From an uncultured Amylibacter sp. (GTDB lineage Bacteria; Pseudomonadota; Alphaproteobacteria; Rhodobacterales; Rhodobacteraceae), in the NCBI GenBank assembly GCA_938001995.1, contig CALLAV010000034.1:1-17189 (forward strand): DNA of 17,189 nt. Reading direction: 5' to 3'. How positions within the stretch are numbered: the first letter of the stretch is position 1; each line of letters starts with the position of its first letter. Below are positions 17,173 to 17,189 of the stretch, one piece after another. Below the pieces are notes generated by a model that worked only from the letters and a program-made list of their open reading frames with translations, was not told the origin of the DNA and searched no databases. Both the position numbers and the translations under genes were made by a program.

Positions 17173-17189
17173 ATGGAAATCCTAAACGC
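17173..17189 (+). CDS. Start of a further operon gene, possibly a LivH-type permease (partial)
   Basis: ATG at 17173 opens a frame reading M-E-I-L-N-A to the window edge. An AGAG sequence lies about 10 bases before the start. The operon still lacks its membrane permeases, so a permease is the natural expectation, but five complete codons cannot confirm that. Confidence 0.4.

Overview
The window looks like chromosomal DNA of a Roseobacter-group member of the Rhodobacteraceae (Alphaproteobacteria). The base composition is moderately GC-rich by eye. The gene content also fits: a ChpT histidine phosphotransferase beside a DUF3553 protein, an olsBA ornithine-lipid pair, a class II DAHP synthase, a single-domain PAS_5 protein and a liv-type ABC transporter operon. 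No sequence search was possible, so the taxonomy is inferred. I see no tRNA, rRNA, CRISPR array, insertion sequence or prophage. The longest gene-free stretch is about 220 bases (10512-10730).

Left part (1-5532). The tail of an upstream gene, probably a GNAT acetyltransferase, overlaps a DMT/EamA exporter, which is followed by enolase (eno). On the opposite strand lies a solitary unknown gene (2371-2925). Its Thr98, Cys104 and His116 fall at the same spacing as the catalytic Thr-Cys-His of the BLF1-type glutamine deamidase toxins. Next come a divergent thiamine-phosphate-synthase-like gene, which overlaps the end of olsA tail to tail by 27 bases, the translationally coupled olsB-olsA pair, and a 54-codon DUF3553 gene.

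Middle part (5563-12820). chpT (CckA-ChpT-CtrA phosphorelay) starts 30 bases from the divergent DUF3553 gene. A tightly packed minus-strand unit follows: yicC (endoribonuclease family), gmk (guanylate kinase) and a gamma-carbonic-anhydrase-like protein. Then come the PAS_5 protein and the class II DAHP synthase, which converge on a strong bidirectional terminator. After these are a GlxA/GbdR-like AraC regulator and an exported PQQ-dependent sugar-dehydrogenase-like protein, again converging with a 4-base overlap.

Right part (12977-17189). This is a branched-chain-amino-acid-type (HAAT) ABC transporter operon: a periplasmic binding protein, an internal terminator, a LivG-type ATPase, an unknown exported protein, a LivF-type ATPase, two small exported proteins and the first codons of a further gene, perhaps a permease. 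Most junctions are 4-base overlaps or short gaps. The two small exported proteins share a C-x5-C-x5-C pattern plus a C-terminal Cys and appear to be diverged tandem paralogues, although their base composition differs strongly. The most interesting points are the deamidase-like triad gene and the three unknown exported proteins built into the transporter operon.
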